Shown here: positions 55,190 through 64,000 of the stretch, one piece after another
How the letters are laid out: each line of letters opens with the position of its first letter
How positions within the stretch are numbered: position 1 is the stretch's first letter
Assembly (NCBI RefSeq): GCF_041435335.1
Contig: NZ_CP108431.1
Coordinates: 10,084-74,083 of the forward strand
DNA: 64,000 nt
Direction of reading: 5' to 3'
From: Streptomyces sp. NBC_01283
GTDB lineage: Bacteria > Actinomycetota > Actinomycetes > Streptomycetales > Streptomycetaceae
Translations under genes and position numbers: made by a program
Notes under the pieces: model-generated
Databases searched by the model: none
What the model saw: only the letters and a program-made list of their open reading frames with translations
Told to the model about the DNA's origin: nothing

Positions 55190-55256
55190 GGCCCCTGGCG
55201 TGGTACAGCGCGACAGCATCGGCCCGGAAGTCAGGCGAGTACTTCGAGGTCCCCAA
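55190..55256 (-). pseudogene. IS3 OrfA, first 20 codons
   Basis: MGTSKYSPDFRADAVALYHA is the standard IS3 OrfA start. It is cut by the junction with the IS256 fragment. Confidence 0.6.
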
Positions 55257-55749
55257 CGGGAACTCCTGTCCTATGGATCTTCACGATCCAATGATCAGGA
55301 TGTCCACGACCAAGGGGAAACGCCCCAACGCCATACAAGTAGTTCCTTCGCGACCACGTCCAACTGCGCACACCCGGCGAACCCGCCTTCGCCCGACTGC
55401 AGTCCTGGCGCGTCCTGCCTGGGCCGACTGGTCGACCGAGCGCATCAGCCGCACCGTCCAAGCCGCCCCCATGCTCTTGATGCTTCACAAGCACACAAGG
55501 TTGCGCGATGAGCCCTGAGTACAGCGCCCGTGAACACTTTACTGGTACGGACGAAGGTGTTGCACTTATTGGGACGAGCTATTTAGCCGCAACAGCGTAG
55601 GGGTGCTTCCGGCTAAGTGCTATGGCGTCCAGCGTCCGGCGCCCCCCCCCAGACGACATAAGGGGTGCGACCTCCAGGCCGGGAGGAGGACTGCGGATAA
55701 GAAAGAAGCACCGAAAGCAGCTTCTCCGAGTTTAAGGAAATAGTGAGTC
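55257..55749. other. gene-free stretch before the glycosyltransferase island
   Basis: No recognised gene; frames are short. From about 55510 the DNA is visibly richer in A+T (TTAAGGAAATAGTGAGTC just before 55750), so promoter elements for the following genes are likely here. Confidence 0.4.
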
Positions 55750-56646
55750 ATGCCCAAGACATCTTCAGCTGAGCGTGCCATCACAGTCTCATTGCCCTTT
55801 TATGGCTGCCGGCCGCTCCTGCGGCGAGCTGTCGAATCCATTCTCGGGCAGACTCACGGAGACCTCACCCTGATAGTCTTGAACGATGGAGAGCAGCCCG
55901 GCCCCTGGGACCTGCTGGCGGACATTAGGGATCGCCGCCTCGTTCGATTCGATCTTGACGCAAACCGAGGCCGGTATTTCGCCGACGCCGTCGCGCTATC
56001 GGCAACATCAGACCGTTATTTCATGGTCCAGGATGCCGACGACTGGAGTTCGCCACACCGCGCCGAAGTTTTGTTTGAGGTGCTTCGCGAGAATCATGCC
56101 GGCGCGGCATTCTCTGCCCTTGCCCGGTACGTGCATGACCGACCGCCGAAAAAACACAGCCACGCCGAGTGCCTATCGCAGCCGCCACCACAACTGGTGC
56201 CGATTGCCTATCACTTCGGCTTGTACGAAACTCAGACGTTGCGAGCGATCGGTGGCTACTACGGCGGCTTTCGTATCGCCTACGACACGATCATACCTGC
56301 ATTTTTGTCCCTGATTTCCAAACTCGCGTATGTTGACGCGTCTTTGTACCATCACGATCTGCGACCTGGTTCGCTCTCAACCTCACCGGACACGGGCATG
56401 GCTTCCGAGACCCGCAGGGAAGTACGCGCCCGTCTCGACGCCCTGTACGAGCAGGCCTATCGAGGCTTCTGTGAATACGTCGCGGGACGCTGCAGCATTG
56501 ATTCAGTGCGTCGACTAACCGCCAGTGTGGCCAGCACCTACGTGACGAAGGAGGATGCGCGCGCGCTCGCCATCCAATCGGATAGATTGCAGGCCGAATT
56601 GGCAAATCGGGTCGCGAGTAGACGTCCGCGACTTAATCCTATTTGA
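55750..56646 (+). CDS. family-2 glycosyltransferase
   Basis: 298 residues, ATG 55750 with AAGGA upstream. GT-A fold: ITVSLPFYGCRPLLRRAVES, LTLIVLNDGEQPGP, DANRGRYFADAVALSATSDR and the metal-binding VQDADDWSSP. The acceptor region has a Trp/Tyr-rich loop (FGLYETQTLRAIGGYYGGFR) and YDTIIPAFLSLISKLAYVD. It would add a sugar from an NDP-sugar to a glycan or other acceptor. Codon usage is less G+C-biased than the neighbouring genes, suggesting transfer. Followed by a tiny ORF and a second glycosyltransferase. Confidence 0.85.
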   Translation: MPKTSSAERAITVSLPFYGCRPLLRRAVESILGQTHGDLTLIVLNDGEQPGPWDLLADIRDRRLVRFDLDANRGRYFADAVALSATSDRYFMVQDADDWSSPHRAEVLFEVLRENHAGAAFSALARYVHDRPPKKHSHAECLSQPPPQLVPIAYHFGLYETQTLRAIGGYYGGFRIAYDTIIPAFLSLISKLAYVDASLYHHDLRPGSLSTSPDTGMASETRREVRARLDALYEQAYRGFCEYVAGRCSIDSVRRLTASVASTYVTKEDARALAIQSDRLQAELANRVASRRPRLNPI

Positions 56647-56668
56647 TGACTCAGGGAGGTAGAGAACT

Positions 56669-56713
56669 ATGGTCCAGGTTACTGTACCTAGCGAATTCCT
56701 GAGGGTCTTCTGA
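56669..56713 (+). CDS. possible 14-residue peptide
   Basis: MVQVTVPSEFLRVF follows a strong ribosome-binding site (CAGGGAGGT, nine bases before ATG 56669), 22 bp after the glycosyltransferase stop. No homology claimed. It could be a leader peptide, a cut-down gene, or chance. Its value is the site strength and position. Confidence 0.3.
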   Translation: MVQVTVPSEFLRVF

Positions 56714-57084
56714 GCTGCGGCTGCGGCTCTAGTAGCACACCTGTCAGCCGATTGGCCGCCGGCGTACTTCGCTCCGCACCGCGCCGGTTATCTCGCACCC
56801 CGTCACCCTTTAAGTCACGGTTGTTGGAGCAGACTCGCGGTGTGTCAGGCGGATGTGTTCGCCTCCCCCGCTTCATGCGCTTCTCGACTTCACAGCGGAA
56901 TTACCCTAAGCAGGTGGGGCGTGACGCACCGGGCTGGGTTTTAGCTCCTCAGCCAGATTTAGATCCAGGGGCTCATCTTGGACCCGCCTATTGCTGCTGA
57001 AGCGACTCACCTCCCCGCCCTGCAGGCAATAATGATCAAGATCAAAGTTTCGCCCTACCGCCCTAACTTCCAGGAGAGCACCCC
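56714..57084. other. 371-bp gap between the two glycosyltransferase genes
   Basis: No convincing gene. A plus frame (MAAGVLRSAPRRLSRTPSPF) has poor codon usage. The ribosome-binding site for the next gene is CCAGGAGAGCA, just before ATG 57085. Confidence 0.35.
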
Positions 57085-58602
57085 ATGGCCCCGCCGAACA
57101 AAAATAGGGTAGAAGTCGTTATCATTAATTGGAAGCGCCCTTCCAATGTGGTCGAGATCGTGTCTGCCCTGCGTCGGCAGACCGTCCCCTGCACTGTCAC
57201 AATTTGCGACTGCCACAATTCGCCAGAGTTTCAACTACCATTTAGCACCTTGTCTTCCAGTGACCGCGTCTACCGCTGGGAGCATAACCTGGGATCATTT
57301 AGCCGTTACATCCCGGTTGGGGGTTACGATCATGAATATACTTTTTTCATCGACGATGACATGTTGCCCGGCATGCGCTGCGTTGAGCACTTCCTGACTT
57401 GGGCAGAGCGGTTAAGTGGTTTCGGTGCCCTAGGTCAATTGGGTCGAATTCTAGAAAGTGACGGCTCTTATCGGCCGCAGGACATCGCGCGGCGTGACGA
57501 TTTCACCGAGGTTGATATTCTGGTTAGGGCCTTCTTTGTCCGGACAGAGAGTCTCGTACATGTTCCGCAGATGAGGAATCTGCTCAGGGAATTTGAGGAT
57601 CCTGAGGATGATATCCTCCTTGCGGTGGGTTTGGGAATGTACGCTGGCCTTGCCAGCTATCTCACACCGAGCGATGCCGACCCGGAAACGCTTGTCAACA
57701 TGAACGAGCTGGACCGCCCGTATTCACGGCAAGCCAGGCCGCACCACCTACAGGCCCGGTCGCTGCTTTTGCGCCGGGCAATGCGCCTGGGCTGGCAACC
57801 AGTCCGCCGTCGCCGAAACATCCAACCTGCGACCAATCAACCCCATGGAAGTGCCGAGAAAAATTCTGGCGTTCTCTATGTTGCCACGAGGCACGAGGAG
57901 CGAGGCCCTACTATCGCCAGCATTTCCTCGCTCCGGAATTACGGCTACCTCGGGCCTATCCGTGTTGTCACCGATGACGCCGATTGGCTTCCATCAAGTC
58001 TTGAGTGCGAGAGCGCCGTGGTCCCTGAAGTCGGAGGTGGCTATCCCCCGCAATATCACAAAACTCGCCTACTTGAATTCAGCTTTGAAACTACTCTCTA
58101 TCTGGGATCAGATGCAATTCCGGCAGGCAGTATCGATGACATGTGGAGGTATGTCGATGACTGCGATATTGCCATAACTATCGATTCATTCACAAATGTT
58201 GGCGGCCTGATCGACCAGCCGCAGCACCACTGGTCTGCGGAAGAATGTGAGCTGATGATTCGACTCGGCTTGACAGGCCGGACGCTGTTCGACAGCAGGA
58301 TTATCCTGTTGAAAAAATCTGCGGCCACCACGAAATTGTTCGCGCTGTGGCATCAAGAATGGCAGCGTTTCGGCAAGTTGGATCAACTGGCTTTGGTGCG
58401 TGCCGCTGCCTTCACCGGAGCGAGTGTACGCACTGTGCCTGTTACAAGGAGCCAGTCTTCTCGTCGATCCGATTCAAGCGGGGAAGCACAGGCTTCCGCA
58501 GTCAGGGCATTGCGCTTCCAGTTTCCTGAACAAACGCTCATAGTGGATGAATTCGCTTCAACACGCAGCAATGGCGACAGGAACCAGCATATCAACAGTT
58601 AG
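57085..58602 (+). CDS. two-domain glycosyltransferase
   Basis: 505 residues. Domain 1 (about 1-230) is GT2-like: VEVVIINWKRPSNVVEIVSA, TVTICDCHNSPEF and metal-binding TFFIDDDMLPGM. Domain 2 (about 260-440) has the layout of a sugar-nucleotide GT-A domain: GVLYVATRHEERGPTIASIS, IRVVTDDADWLPSSL and ETTLYLGSDAIPAGSIDDMW. The linker is Arg-rich. A fusion of two transferase units suggests stepwise synthesis of a repeating glycan. Codon usage is less G+C-rich. Followed by the 976-residue gene after 148 bp. Confidence 0.75.
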   Translation: MAPPNKNRVEVVIINWKRPSNVVEIVSALRRQTVPCTVTICDCHNSPEFQLPFSTLSSSDRVYRWEHNLGSFSRYIPVGGYDHEYTFFIDDDMLPGMRCVEHFLTWAERLSGFGALGQLGRILESDGSYRPQDIARRDDFTEVDILVRAFFVRTESLVHVPQMRNLLREFEDPEDDILLAVGLGMYAGLASYLTPSDADPETLVNMNELDRPYSRQARPHHLQARSLLLRRAMRLGWQPVRRRRNIQPATNQPHGSAEKNSGVLYVATRHEERGPTIASISSLRNYGYLGPIRVVTDDADWLPSSLECESAVVPEVGGGYPPQYHKTRLLEFSFETTLYLGSDAIPAGSIDDMWRYVDDCDIAITIDSFTNVGGLIDQPQHHWSAEECELMIRLGLTGRTLFDSRIILLKKSAATTKLFALWHQEWQRFGKLDQLALVRAAAFTGASVRTVPVTRSQSSRRSDSSGEAQASAVRALRFQFPEQTLIVDEFASTRSNGDRNQHINS

Positions 58603-58750
58603 GGGATACTGAATTCAGATGAGTGAGAAATTCCCCGCGTACTGATCGCCAGCTGCCATCTCGCAGCATGCGACTTGCCTGGTTTTCAACACGGCAAGGC
58701 ATGTCAAGCAACGCGAATTTTCATTTACCAGATCCTGCGAATGGGGCGCA

Positions 58751-61681
58751 ATGACTTCCTGTAATCGTCACCATGGACCTGGTGCCCCCAGAACGCACGC
58801 GGAGTCTGAAGATGCGCAGCCAGAACAGGAATCATCTGCTCTGGCTGCACTCGACACCGTGGTCTTCGGCGATCCTGCGTCGGAGGATCGCCATGCAATC
58901 AGTGCGGTCAACTCGGCTGTCATCACCGGTTATCTCGGCCAGTCGGCACGAGTGCTGAAGCCCGAGACTCCGGCCGGCTTCTGGGGAGGCGCGATGTCGT
59001 TTACCCTCAGGGTCGACCCGAGGAAAATGAACTACCTCACGGTGAAATTCTGGGGAGGCGACTGTAGCTCCGACGCCTCGTGCAACGATCTCTGGCGGCT
59101 GCAGGTCTTCATCGAGGGCAAGATGATGGGCTGGATCGACCAAGGGCCTGTAGACGCCATCGACATGATGCACACGGCCCCGCGACTGCCCGGTGCGTTC
59201 TTCAGCCACACCCTGCCACTGTCCTGCGCTCGGGGGGAATCCTCAGTGCGGCTCCGCATCGCGTCGACAGGCAGGGTCTACCCATATGGAAGCAATGCGA
59301 CAGGCGATTACTACTTCGCCATGACGACACCGTCCCGGGGAATCTACCGGGCCTACACGCACACCGACCCATGTTTTCTGCCCGGGCCCGATGACGACTT
59401 CGGACAGCCGGCGCCCCCGGGAATACGCATACCCACCGACGACCCAGCCATCGCCGCAGTCCGCGCTCGGGCACTGCGCGATCAGGATGCGCTCCTGTAC
59501 GGCAGGCAGCCCACCTCGATGGACCCGTGGCACTACGAAATGCTCTGCCGCGGCTACTACTGGCCGGAATCCCCGGCCTACCGTAATGCCGACGCGCTCG
59601 AACTTGTCTGCCAAGCCATCGACGCCCAGTACAACGCCTGGCAGAAAGACCCTACCGCGCTCACCAACTCCCCACAGCAGTGGGAAGGATTCGGCCGAGT
59701 CGGCGTAGTGCTATTCACGGCTTGGGGTGATCTTCAACCCTCGCTGGACAAGTGTGTGACACAGGGGCCGTTAGCGCTGCTCAATCTCGGCTTCGAGGGA
59801 GGCGGGCCAACGCCGCAGGGATGGACAGCGGCAGCCTGGGCCGATCACGGAACCTTAAGCCGGGACACCACGATCACCCACTCCGGGCTTGCATCCGCCA
59901 AGCTCGTCTCCGGCGGCGGTGCGCTGACGGTGACTTCGAACAGCCGAGCACTTACGGGTCAAGGCACCATGACCTACTCAGTATGGGTGAAAACCGACGC
60001 AACTGCGAAGACCCCCCACGTACTAACACAGTTCTACGACGCGCAGGGCGCCTACGTAGCCAGTTGCGGCGAACAGCGCACCACCACTGGGGTTTCCGGC
60101 TGGCAGCAGCTGAAAAACACATTCACCGTGCCGGCGAATTCCACTCAGTACGAATTCTGTATATGCGTGACCAACAATGAATCTGCCTGGTTCGACGACA
60201 TCTCGATCACCGCGCCGCTCCCCGAGCATGACACACCCGTACCGCGGCGCACCGCCTACCGCGACATGCTGTACAACAGCCGGGAGTACTGGCGTCGGCA
60301 CACCCGGCATTACACAAACCAGAACCAGTACGCAGCACTCGGTGTCTACGAATGCAACCGGGGACTCTCCCTGGTTTCTCCCGCTGACGCCTGGCCGCAG
60401 GCGCGAGCGATGCACTGGCTGTACATCTCGGTCGGCCTGGCACCCTTCCAGGGAAATGAGGACGAAGCAGGCAACCCTTCATGGGTACTAGGACACAATT
60501 ACTACCTGGTCACCCCCAAGGGACTGAGCCGGGAGCTCGGCTTTGTTGGCAACTACGGCGAGACCAACGGCACACTGGCACGAATGTGGTGGTCGGTTGC
60601 GGGCGGCGCAGGCTGGAAACTCGGCGCCGACGCGGGAAACGGTGCGGTGGTCGATGAACGACTCCGGGACCGCATGGTGCAGATGTGCAAGGCACGAAGC
60701 TGGTTCCGATACCCAGCCACCGATGCCAGTGGGAAGACGTGCATGCGCATGGAGTCAATGATCGGGTGGCGGAACGAGACCTACCCCGGAGACATCGTCT
60801 ACGGCGAGCGCGCAGACTGGGACTCTTCCACCATCACCGCCGCTGCGACATTCAGCGATCCCGACCTGCTCGGTTATGCCCAGGAGATGATCGCTGACGG
60901 TCAATTCGGGCCGACACTGGCCTTGCAGACCACCAACCACTGGAGCAGAGTCGGACTCAATGCCCTCAAGTTCCTCGGCTACCAGCTCCCCTCGTTCCAA
61001 GCTGCCCCCGCCTCACCAGCACGTCTTCCCGGTCGGTGGGAGAGAGCAGATTTCGTCTTCACCGACGAAGTCAATGCCTGCTTGGCTGTCAAACGAGGCC
61101 AGGAGCTGTTTTATTGCTCGCTGTACTTCCGTGCACGGCAAGCAGTGAACAACCTGGCGCGGGTGCACCTGCTTACCCCAACATCCGAAAGGTCAGCCAC
61201 CATATGGGTGCAACCTGCATTCGATCCGGCGAACCCGCCCACCGACACCTTCAATGTCCAGGACTGGGTAAGCACCGATTACGCGATCAACAGCCCAGAG
61301 CTTGTACCCAACACCACTGCGGGTGGCAACACGCCACCCGGCCCAGCGCTGCACCAAGCCTGGGCTGGCCTGCAGCTCCCGATTGCGCCGGTGCCCCCCG
61401 ACTGCAATCCGACCGCAGGCACGACAAACGTCACCGGTCTGGAGAAGTTGATGGTGGGAAAGGCCCCGTTCTACTTCCTCGACTACGCCGGGTACCTCGT
61501 CGCCATGAACACCACCGACGACCACACATTCACCTTCGACCCACCCAGATCAACCCACAGTGTGTGTTTACCTTCCGGGCTATCTGCACCTATCGGAACG
61601 ATCACGGTACCGCCCGGATCCACTCTGATTCTGTTCGATCCAAGCCGTCGACCGAGCGGTGACGAGGGTGTGTCACCTTAA
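58751..61681 (+). CDS. large carbohydrate-related protein with CBM-like domain
   Basis: 976 residues from ATG 58751. The N-terminal jelly-roll-like part is MNYLTVKFWGGDCSSDASCN, LWRLQVFIEGKMMGWIDQGP. The middle is a CBM4/9-like module (about 350-495): LLNLGFEGGGPTPQGWTAAA, THSGLASAKLVSGG, TMTYSVWVKTDATAKTP, NNESAWFDDISITAPLPEHD. A helical region follows (YRDMLYNSREYWRRHTRHYT; SRELGFVGNYGETNGTLARM) and a beta-rich end. This layout suggests a polysaccharide lyase or glycosidase, or a glycan-binding scaffold. No signal peptide is seen and no family is certain. It probably acts with the two glycosyltransferases upstream. Confidence 0.7.
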   Translation: MTSCNRHHGPGAPRTHAESEDAQPEQESSALAALDTVVFGDPASEDRHAISAVNSAVITGYLGQSARVLKPETPAGFWGGAMSFTLRVDPRKMNYLTVKFWGGDCSSDASCNDLWRLQVFIEGKMMGWIDQGPVDAIDMMHTAPRLPGAFFSHTLPLSCARGESSVRLRIASTGRVYPYGSNATGDYYFAMTTPSRGIYRAYTHTDPCFLPGPDDDFGQPAPPGIRIPTDDPAIAAVRARALRDQDALLYGRQPTSMDPWHYEMLCRGYYWPESPAYRNADALELVCQAIDAQYNAWQKDPTALTNSPQQWEGFGRVGVVLFTAWGDLQPSLDKCVTQGPLALLNLGFEGGGPTPQGWTAAAWADHGTLSRDTTITHSGLASAKLVSGGGALTVTSNSRALTGQGTMTYSVWVKTDATAKTPHVLTQFYDAQGAYVASCGEQRTTTGVSGWQQLKNTFTVPANSTQYEFCICVTNNESAWFDDISITAPLPEHDTPVPRRTAYRDMLYNSREYWRRHTRHYTNQNQYAALGVYECNRGLSLVSPADAWPQARAMHWLYISVGLAPFQGNEDEAGNPSWVLGHNYYLVTPKGLSRELGFVGNYGETNGTLARMWWSVAGGAGWKLGADAGNGAVVDERLRDRMVQMCKARSWFRYPATDASGKTCMRMESMIGWRNETYPGDIVYGERADWDSSTITAAATFSDPDLLGYAQEMIADGQFGPTLALQTTNHWSRVGLNALKFLGYQLPSFQAAPASPARLPGRWERADFVFTDEVNACLAVKRGQELFYCSLYFRARQAVNNLARVHLLTPTSERSATIWVQPAFDPANPPTDTFNVQDWVSTDYAINSPELVPNTTAGGNTPPGPALHQAWAGLQLPIAPVPPDCNPTAGTTNVTGLEKLMVGKAPFYFLDYAGYLVAMNTTDDHTFTFDPPRSTHSVCLPSGLSAPIGTITVPPGSTLILFDPSRRPSGDEGVSP

Positions 61682-61976
61682 CGCTGTCCGTCCCCAAATT
61701 TGGGGCGTTGAGACCGCCGCAGTGCCGCGGACACACCGGATCACGCTTCGACAATGCGGCCACGGGGAGTCTCTGAGCCCTGCTCAGGAGGAAATCAGCA
61801 CCCGCACCTGGCCCGACCGGGCCACGCGGCGCCGGCGTCCTCAACTCCACCGAGACCTTCTACTACCGCCGCCGCCAACGCCACCCCTCGATCTGCGTGA
61901 ACGCCTACTCGGCGCGGACGTCAGCCTGGTGATCGACACGACGCCGGTACGCGAACCGACGTGGCTTGAGTCCATA
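61682..61976. other. unassigned stretch with possible transposon scraps
   Basis: GVLNSTETFYYRRRQRHPSI reads through part of it without a recognised family. No gene assigned. Confidence 0.35.
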
Positions 61977-62220
61977 CCCAGCTCACCAGCAAGCGTGCCC
62001 AGGCCGTGCAGCGCCTGGAGAATCTGCTGGAGGATCCCAACACCAAGCCCGCGGTCGTCTCCGGCCCCACGAGGGTCTCCGGTCGTGCCCTGCTCCAGGC
62101 CCTGATCGAGGGCGAGCGAGGCGCGCAGGTCCTGGCCAAGCCCCGACTGCGCAGCATGATCCCCGAGCTGACCGACCGGCTGACGGCACGCGTCGAGGAG
62201 CGCTGGCGCCTTTCTACCCG
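61977..62220 (+). pseudogene. IS110-family transposase, internal fragment
   Basis: QLTSKRAQAVQRLENLLEDP, VSGPTRVSGRALLQALIEGE, RGAQVLAKPRLRSMIPELTD and RLTARVEERWRLST correspond to the coiled linker of IS110 transposases (VQRLEKLLEDxxIKLSSVAS-like, GRAMLEALIxGERD). N- and C-terminal domains are absent. Confidence 0.65.
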
Positions 62221-62919
62221 GTGTAGGGCCTGCTGGACTCGATCCCTGGAGTGAACCGGGGGTGGTTGAGGGAGTCGAGGCCGAGACCGGCGGTGACATG
62301 CCGCCGCCCCACGTTCGGTGCGGCCCAGGCCAAGAACGCACGCTTGCAAGCGCGTTACAGCCGTTGGCCCCGCCACGGCCCGATCAAGGCGCCGGTCGCC
62401 GTCGAGCACGCTTGCGGGGGATTCGTCAGATGTCCTGTGCAGACGACGCCCAAGATCTCCACGTCGAACTGCACGACTCGCCCCGGGCGCTGTCCCCACA
62501 GCACGCGGCGGCCGGGAACTTGTCCCCCAAGTCCAGACGAACTCAACGAATCAAGCGGCGGCTGCCTCTTCGGGCAGCGCTCACAGACGCTCAGACTGGG
62601 CAGCAGACCGGTCCACCGCATTCGAGACAGATTTCCATAGTGCTTGGGCTGTTCGCCCCGATGGTGCAGGTGCCACAGTGATGTACTGCGGCCGGTGAGC
62701 CGATGAATCTGCTCGACGCCGCGAGCTTGACCGTCGGGCTGAACCTTCAACTGTGGCCGGTTTCCGGCTGGTCCGTCCGACGCACGTCTAGGCAGCAAAC
62801 GCCCCAGAGGGTACACCTGGTCGGGCACCACTCCCTAGGCAACGCCATGCCCATGACGGTCTCGACTCGACAGCTGTGCGCGCACAGCCTCGTGGTGGCG
62901 CGTAGTGGAGGGGAACCGT
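62221..62919. other. unassigned stretch before the regulator gene
   Basis: Frames in several registers without a family match (SRWPRHGPIKAPVAVEHA; minus-strand HRLTGRSTSLWHLHHRGEQP). The regulator promoter should be close to 62850-62919. Confidence 0.35.
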
Positions 62920-64000
62920 ATGCCCCGCACGCCCAACACCGCCTTGCAGATGCTCATGCAGACGGCCGGCCTGAGCCCCACACAGCTGGCCCGCGCGCTG
63001 CGCGCGGTTGCCGCCGAACACGGCTCGTCGGTGGTGTGCGATCACAGCACGGTGCGGCGCTGGCTGGCTGGCGCCCGGCCCAGACCGCCCGCTCCAGCCC
63101 TCCTGCTCGAATGTCTCTCCCGTAGTCTGGGCAGACCGGTCACCGTGCAGGAGGCGGGTCTCACCCGCGCCCCAGCCACCACGGTGGACCCGTCCTGGGA
63201 AGCCGACCCCGTACACAAGCTCGTCCAGCTCACCGCCGCCGAACTCGCCCCCACCCGCCGCACGCTGGCCAGTGCCAGCGTCTTCAGTCTCGCTGTTCTG
63301 CTCGTTCCTGACCTGACCCTCCCTGGCGGATCGCTCACACGCCGGGGGCCGACCGGGCCCGACATGCGCCCCGGAACGGCTGAAGCCGAGCATCTGCGCT
63401 CCCTGACAACCTTCTTCTTCAACGCGGCCGAGCAGTACGGCGGACAGCACATACGGCCGACACTGGCCACCTACCTCGCCCACCACGCAACCCCCCTCCT
63501 GCACGCCCCCGCCCGCGAAAGGGTCCACCGCGACCTGCTCAATGCCACCGCCCAGCTGACCCTGCTGCTCGGCAACCTGTGCGCCGACAGCGGCCACGAC
63601 CGCACCGCTCAGCACTACCATCAGGTGGCCGCCCGGCTCGCCGCCGACGCCAACGATGCCGCCACTCTGGCCATCGCTCTGCGCACCATGGCCACTCACG
63701 CGCACGACCTGGGCCACCACCACCCCGCAGTCCTGAACCTCGCTGAACGCGCAGCCCATCACGCCCGCCACGCTCCACCCGCCATCCAGACCTACACTCT
63801 CGCCCATCTGGGCGTTATACAGGCCCGGCACGACCGCCATACCGCGCTGGCCACAGTGGCCCGCGCCGAATCCATGTACCGGCAGACCGACGCTGCCTCC
63901 GGGCCCTTCACCGCTTACCCTGCCGGCGCGCTGCACTACCAGCGTGCACAGGCCCTCACCGCACTCGGCGACCACACTGCTGCCCTGCACGCCCTCACCA
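62920..64000 (+). CDS. HTH/TPR-like regulator, cut by the window end
   Basis: The start is ATG 62920, with TGGAGGGG eight bases upstream. The 360 residues present begin with an HTH (SPTQLARALRAVAAEHGSSV, DHSTVRRWLAGARPRPPAPA, LLECLSRSLGRPVTVQEAGL). A short hydrophobic stretch (LASASVFSLAVLLVPDL) is followed by helical TPR-like repeats (DRTAQHYHQVAARLAADAND; HHPAVLNLAERAAHHARHAP; ALHYQRAQALTALGDHTAAL). It resembles large Streptomyces regulators with N-terminal HTH and C-terminal helical repeats. The frame is open at 64000. Confidence 0.8.
   Translation, partial: MPRTPNTALQMLMQTAGLSPTQLARALRAVAAEHGSSVVCDHSTVRRWLAGARPRPPAPALLLECLSRSLGRPVTVQEAGLTRAPATTVDPSWEADPVHKLVQLTAAELAPTRRTLASASVFSLAVLLVPDLTLPGGSLTRRGPTGPDMRPGTAEAEHLRSLTTFFFNAAEQYGGQHIRPTLATYLAHHATPLLHAPARERVHRDLLNATAQLTLLLGNLCADSGHDRTAQHYHQVAARLAADANDAATLAIALRTMATHAHDLGHHHPAVLNLAERAAHHARHAPPAIQTYTLAHLGVIQARHDRHTALATVARAESMYRQTDAASGPFTAYPAGALHYQRAQALTALGDHTAALHALT

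Noticed and set aside
62788..63990. 400-codon minus-strand frame
   Set aside because: Antisense to the HTH/TPR-like regulator, whose frame has a strong ribosome-binding site and a recognisable HTH.

Overview
The window looks like actinobacterial, most likely Streptomyces, DNA. It is strongly G+C-rich, codons end in G/C, GTG and TTG starts occur, and it carries families typical of the genus: DUF5753 XRE regulators, DUF6879, DUF6233, a Fic/Doc toxin with a ribbon-helix-helix antitoxin, and GPR1/FUN34/YaaH, SGNH and acyltransferase-3 proteins. It has the character of a genomic island, chromosome arm or large plasmid. More than twenty insertion-sequence copies or remnants are present (IS1182, ISL3, IS701, IS481, IS5-like, ISAzo13, IS4, IS3, IS110, IS30, IS630, IS200/IS605, IS256), most of them broken and several nested. 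No rRNA, tRNA or CRISPR array was recognised.

Layout. 1-3.8 kb: IS1182 and IS701 inserted in the left end of an ISL3 element. 4.1-6.0 kb: hemopexin-repeat/glycine-rich protein, copy 1. 6.0-7.5 kb: TetR regulator coupled to an alpha/beta hydrolase. 8.0-13.5 kb: a plasmid- or conservon-like set (XRE-DUF5753, DUF6879, small proteins, DUF6233), several members frameshifted. 13.5-14.7 kb: secreted precursor plus a small membrane protein. 15-21 kb: transposon graveyard with a Fic/Doc-type toxin-antitoxin pair (18.2-18.8 kb) and a DNA ligase stub. 21.3-26.2 kb: response regulator, histidine kinase and lipoprotein, then an acyltransferase-3/SGNH pair. 26.6-27.7 kb: intact IS110. 28.0-30.3 kb: hemopexin/glycine-rich copy 2, in a 2-kb repeat of the 4-6 kb region. 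31-38.4 kb: broken beta-propeller gene, acetate-type permease, two secreted PVVAD-type proteins (one truncated) with a small neighbour gene, and a trypsin-like protease. 40-44.3 kb: IS200/IS605-type element whose tnpB is split by a complete group II intron. 46.5-52.6 kb: exporter and a tight five-gene operon (Sua5/TsaC, TsaD-like, GT1 glycosyltransferase, LOG, HAM1/RdgB). 53.4-54.2 kb: methyltransferase. 55.7-61.7 kb: visibly lower-G+C island with two family-2 glycosyltransferases and a 976-residue carbohydrate-related protein. 62.9-64 kb: start of an HTH/TPR-like regulator that runs off the window.

Main points. (1) The 48.2-52.6 kb operon combines t6A-type chemistry (Sua5 plus a diverged TsaD), a nucleotide N-glycosidase (LOG), an NTP pyrophosphatase and a glycosyltransferase, with an exporter upstream. 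It reads as an undescribed pathway for a modified and re-glycosylated purine. (2) Two secreted proteins with different N-terminal parts end in a similar roughly 70-residue helical domain bounded by cysteines, and each is followed by a small gene that could give immunity. (3) The group II intron in tnpB is supported by an 8-nt IBS1-EBS1 match and by exact restoration of the tnpB frame. (4) A hemopexin/glycine-rich family is present as two intact genes and two probable remnants.
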